Shown here: positions 7,044 through 8,586 of the stretch, piece after piece
Layout of the letters: every line of letters starts with the position of its first letter
How positions within the stretch are numbered: the first letter of the stretch is position 1
Program-made: the position numbers and the translations under genes
Assembly: GCA_019454915.1 (NCBI GenBank)
Contig: JACFNM010000180.1
Span: forward strand, 1-8,586
Length of the DNA: 8,586 nucleotides
Direction of reading: 5' to 3'
Origin: Chitinophagaceae bacterium
GTDB lineage: Bacteria > Bacteroidota > Bacteroidia > Chitinophagales > Chitinophagaceae
Notes under the pieces: generated by a model
Told to the model about the DNA's origin: nothing
What the model saw: only the letters and a program-made list of their open reading frames with translations
The model's database searches: none

Positions 7044-8117
7044 TTAGTCCAGGTTCTTTAACACTTCTTCACCCATTGCTTCCGTTCCCAAAACCTTGCC
7101 GGATTCAGTCAGTGGGTCAGCGATATCTTTTGTCCGGTAGCCCGATTTCAATACTTTATCCACCGCATTAATAACGGCTTCCGATTCGGCCTTCATTTTG
7201 AAAGATATATCCAGCAGTAAAGCCGCGGATAAGATAGAGGCTAAAGGATTTGCCAACCCTTTTCCCGTGATATCGTGCGCAGAACCGTGGATAGGCTCAT
7301 AAACGCCGGTACCGTCACCTATGGAAGCCGATGCGAGCATACCCATTGAACCGGCTATCTGTGAAGCTTCATCCGTAAGAATATCGCCAAACAAATTGGC
7401 GGTAACCACTACGTCAAACCTCCGCGGGTCTTTTATCAACAGCATAGCCGTGGCGTCAACAAACTGGTGTTCCACTTCCACATCCGGATAGTCTTTGGCA
7501 ACCACCTGTATCACTTCTCTCCACAGCCGTGATGTTTCGAGCACATTGGCCTTATCCACCGAACAAATCTTTTTTCTTCTGGTTCTGGCGGCGTCAAAAG
7601 CTTTACGCGCAATCCTTTCCACCTCATAGCGACTGTATTTAGCCACATCAAAAGCCGTATCTCCATTGTTGTCCCGCCCTTTGTCCCCAAAATATATGTC
7701 GCCGGTCAGTTCGCGAAAAAACAGAATATCGGCCCCCTTCAGGATTTCCGGTTTGATACTGGAAGCGCCCAGCAGTTCATCAAACAATTTAATAGGACGC
7801 AGGTTAGCGTACAATCCCAATTCTTTTCTCATCTTCAGTAAACCCTGTTCCGGCCTAACTTTCGCCGAAGGGTCATTATCGTATTTCGGGTGCCCTACGG
7901 CTCCAAACAATACCGCATCCGATGCCTTCATCTTAGCCAAAGACTCATCTGGCAAGGGGTTTCCCGTAGCTTCTATGGCCACGTGGCCTATCAGCGCCTG
8001 GTCGTAGCTAAATGTATGTCCAAACTTTTGAGCAATTTTATCAAGCACTTTTTTACCAACCTGTGTTACTTCCTGTCCGATACCATCGCCGGGCACAATT
8101 AAAATGTTTTTTTTCAT
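7044..8117 (-). CDS. leuB: 3-isopropylmalate dehydrogenase
   Basis: 357 residues, full length for LeuB. It catalyses NAD-dependent oxidative decarboxylation of 3-isopropylmalate to 2-oxoisocaproate in cytoplasmic leucine biosynthesis. Seen: N-terminal PGDGIG (9-14); the substrate-binding arginines in RPEQGLLKMR (Arg88, Arg97), LRP (Arg107) and FRELTGDIYFG (Arg135, catalytic Tyr142); SVDKANVL with Lys189; VDATAMLL (Asp221); NLFGDILTDE (Asp245, Asp249) for Mg/Mn binding; and the NAD-binding EPIHGSAHDI (274-283). The RxxxGLxxxR spacing and EPIHGSAHDI favour LeuB over isocitrate or tartrate dehydrogenase. No substitution in a key residue was noticed. The ATG at 8117 is 33 bp after the stop of a same-strand outer-membrane barrel-like gene. 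No attenuator, T-box or clear -7 box lies in that AT-rich gap, so transcription probably comes from upstream. No other leu or ilv gene is visible in the window. Confidence 0.97.
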   Translation of the reverse strand: MKKNILIVPGDGIGQEVTQVGKKVLDKIAQKFGHTFSYDQALIGHVAIEATGNPLPDESLAKMKASDAVLFGAVGHPKYDNDPSAKVRPEQGLLKMRKELGLYANLRPIKLFDELLGASSIKPEILKGADILFFRELTGDIYFGDKGRDNNGDTAFDVAKYSRYEVERIARKAFDAARTRRKKICSVDKANVLETSRLWREVIQVVAKDYPDVEVEHQFVDATAMLLIKDPRRFDVVVTANLFGDILTDEASQIAGSMGMLASASIGDGTGVYEPIHGSAHDITGKGLANPLASILSAALLLDISFKMKAESEAVINAVDKVLKSGYRTKDIADPLTESGKVLGTEAMGEEVLKNLD

Positions 8118-8150
8118 TCCAGTAATTTAATATTTACGATAATTTTTATA

Positions 8151-8586
8151 TCAATATACTCGCTTTAGCCTGAGCTGGGCTATTCCAATACCTAAAGTTA
8201 TTCTGTGAACGGTTCCATTATAATGAATAAATTTATTTTTCAGCGGAGTAGCCATGAAATCATAGCCAATTCTCAAAGAAGGGATGGCATAAGACATGTT
8301 GTAACGATTATATCTGTCCAAAGCGATATCACGGGGTCTGAATTTGATGTCTGCCATAAACCCCGCTCTTCCGGCAATATTCGTTTTAATACCCCCGCCT
8401 TTATAATCGGGCTCCCGGTTTGAATTGGTATTAGGATCCAATCCAAAGATCCCTACTCCAATAAGCGGTGTCGTATTAATATGGTTTCCTAAGACAAACT
8501 CCCTCCCAAAGGCCAGGTCAATGTGTCCGCCGATTGTTTTTGAACGACCGGGCCAAACATCCTGATTTACGGGCATATCCCTTTTG
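8151..8586 (-). CDS. Outer-membrane beta-barrel-like protein, C-terminal part (5' partial)
   Basis: The frame is open through the right edge. An ATG at 8576 with AAAAGGG just before it is possible, but the sequence from there starts abruptly in what looks like a barrel strand with no signal peptide, so the true start is most likely beyond the window. The ~145 visible residues alternate hydrophobic/aromatic and polar positions in strand-like blocks (GGHIDLAFGREFVL, TPLIGVGIFG, GFMADIKF, SLRIGYDF, HRITLGIGIA) separated by polar loops. The protein ends in ...KRVY, and a terminal aromatic residue is typical of outer-membrane barrels recognised by BamA. A specific function cannot be assigned. It lies 33 bp upstream of leuB on the same strand and may be co-transcribed with it. 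Confidence 0.7.
   Translation of the reverse strand, partial: KRDMPVNQDVWPGRSKTIGGHIDLAFGREFVLGNHINTTPLIGVGIFGLDPNTNSNREPDYKGGGIKTNIAGRAGFMADIKFRPRDIALDRYNRYNMSYAIPSLRIGYDFMATPLKNKFIHYNGTVHRITLGIGIAQLRLKRVY

Noticed and set aside
7666..8007. A 113-codon open frame on the plus strand opposite leuB
   Set aside because: It lies wholly antisense to a complete and strongly conserved leuB and shows no protein-like motif. It is a frame shadow.
8118..8150. A leuB-specific promoter or leucine leader in the gap
   Set aside because: The gap is only 33 bp, very AT-rich, with no TAnnTTTG box, no leucine-rich leader frame and no terminator hairpin.
8574..8586. AAAAGGG before ATG 8576 as a true start of the barrel-like protein
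   Set aside because: The frame remains open upstream, and the protein from this ATG would lack a signal peptide that an outer-membrane barrel needs, so an internal Met is more likely.
1..8586. A novel defence, mobile or CRISPR-type system
   Set aside because: No transposase, integrase, nuclease, repeat array, long terminal repeats or compositional break was seen. All genes read as metabolic or envelope genes.

Overview
The window reads as chromosomal DNA from a Bacteroidota bacterium, probably of the Chitinophagaceae/Cytophaga-like side of the phylum. The reasons are a SusD/RagB-family lipoprotein, a 1093-residue FG-GAP/ASPIC-UnbV lipoprotein of a type common in that group, a DUF4369-like plus TlpA thioredoxin lipoprotein, promoter boxes of the TAnnTTTG type, and no strong Shine-Dalgarno sequences. 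The family-level placement is inference from recalled protein families.

The left half (1-4570) is transcribed rightward. It begins inside a SusD-like outer-membrane nutrient-binding lipoprotein whose N-terminus, and presumably its SusC partner, lie off the left edge. A strong hairpin terminator follows. Then come two tandem promoter-like boxes and the large calcium-motif, propeller-type lipoprotein. The terminator and boxes suggest that this gene is a transcription unit separate from susD.

The right part (4610-8586) is transcribed leftward and converges on the propeller gene across only 39 bp. Read in the direction of transcription it holds: the C-terminal part of an outer-membrane beta-barrel-like protein (cut by the right edge); leuB (3-isopropylmalate dehydrogenase) 33 bp later; an uncharacterised lipoprotein with a predicted alpha/beta-barrel layout; and a TlpA-type thiol-disulfide lipoprotein. 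Small intergenic regions of 106 and 90 bp before the last two genes contain candidate promoters with repeat or dyad elements.

Functionally, the left side looks like the end of a SusC/D-type nutrient uptake locus with an added surface-type propeller protein. The right side mixes one leucine-biosynthesis enzyme with cell-envelope proteins. Four of the six genes are, or probably are, outer-membrane or periplasmic lipoproteins, and a fifth looks like an outer-membrane barrel. I see no mobile element, CRISPR array, RNA gene or defence system. No intergenic stretch exceeds 132 bp. The most noteworthy items are the 7+7 propeller/UnbV/propeller layout, an apparent eight-residue in-frame loss in its third repeat, and the unknown lipoprotein.
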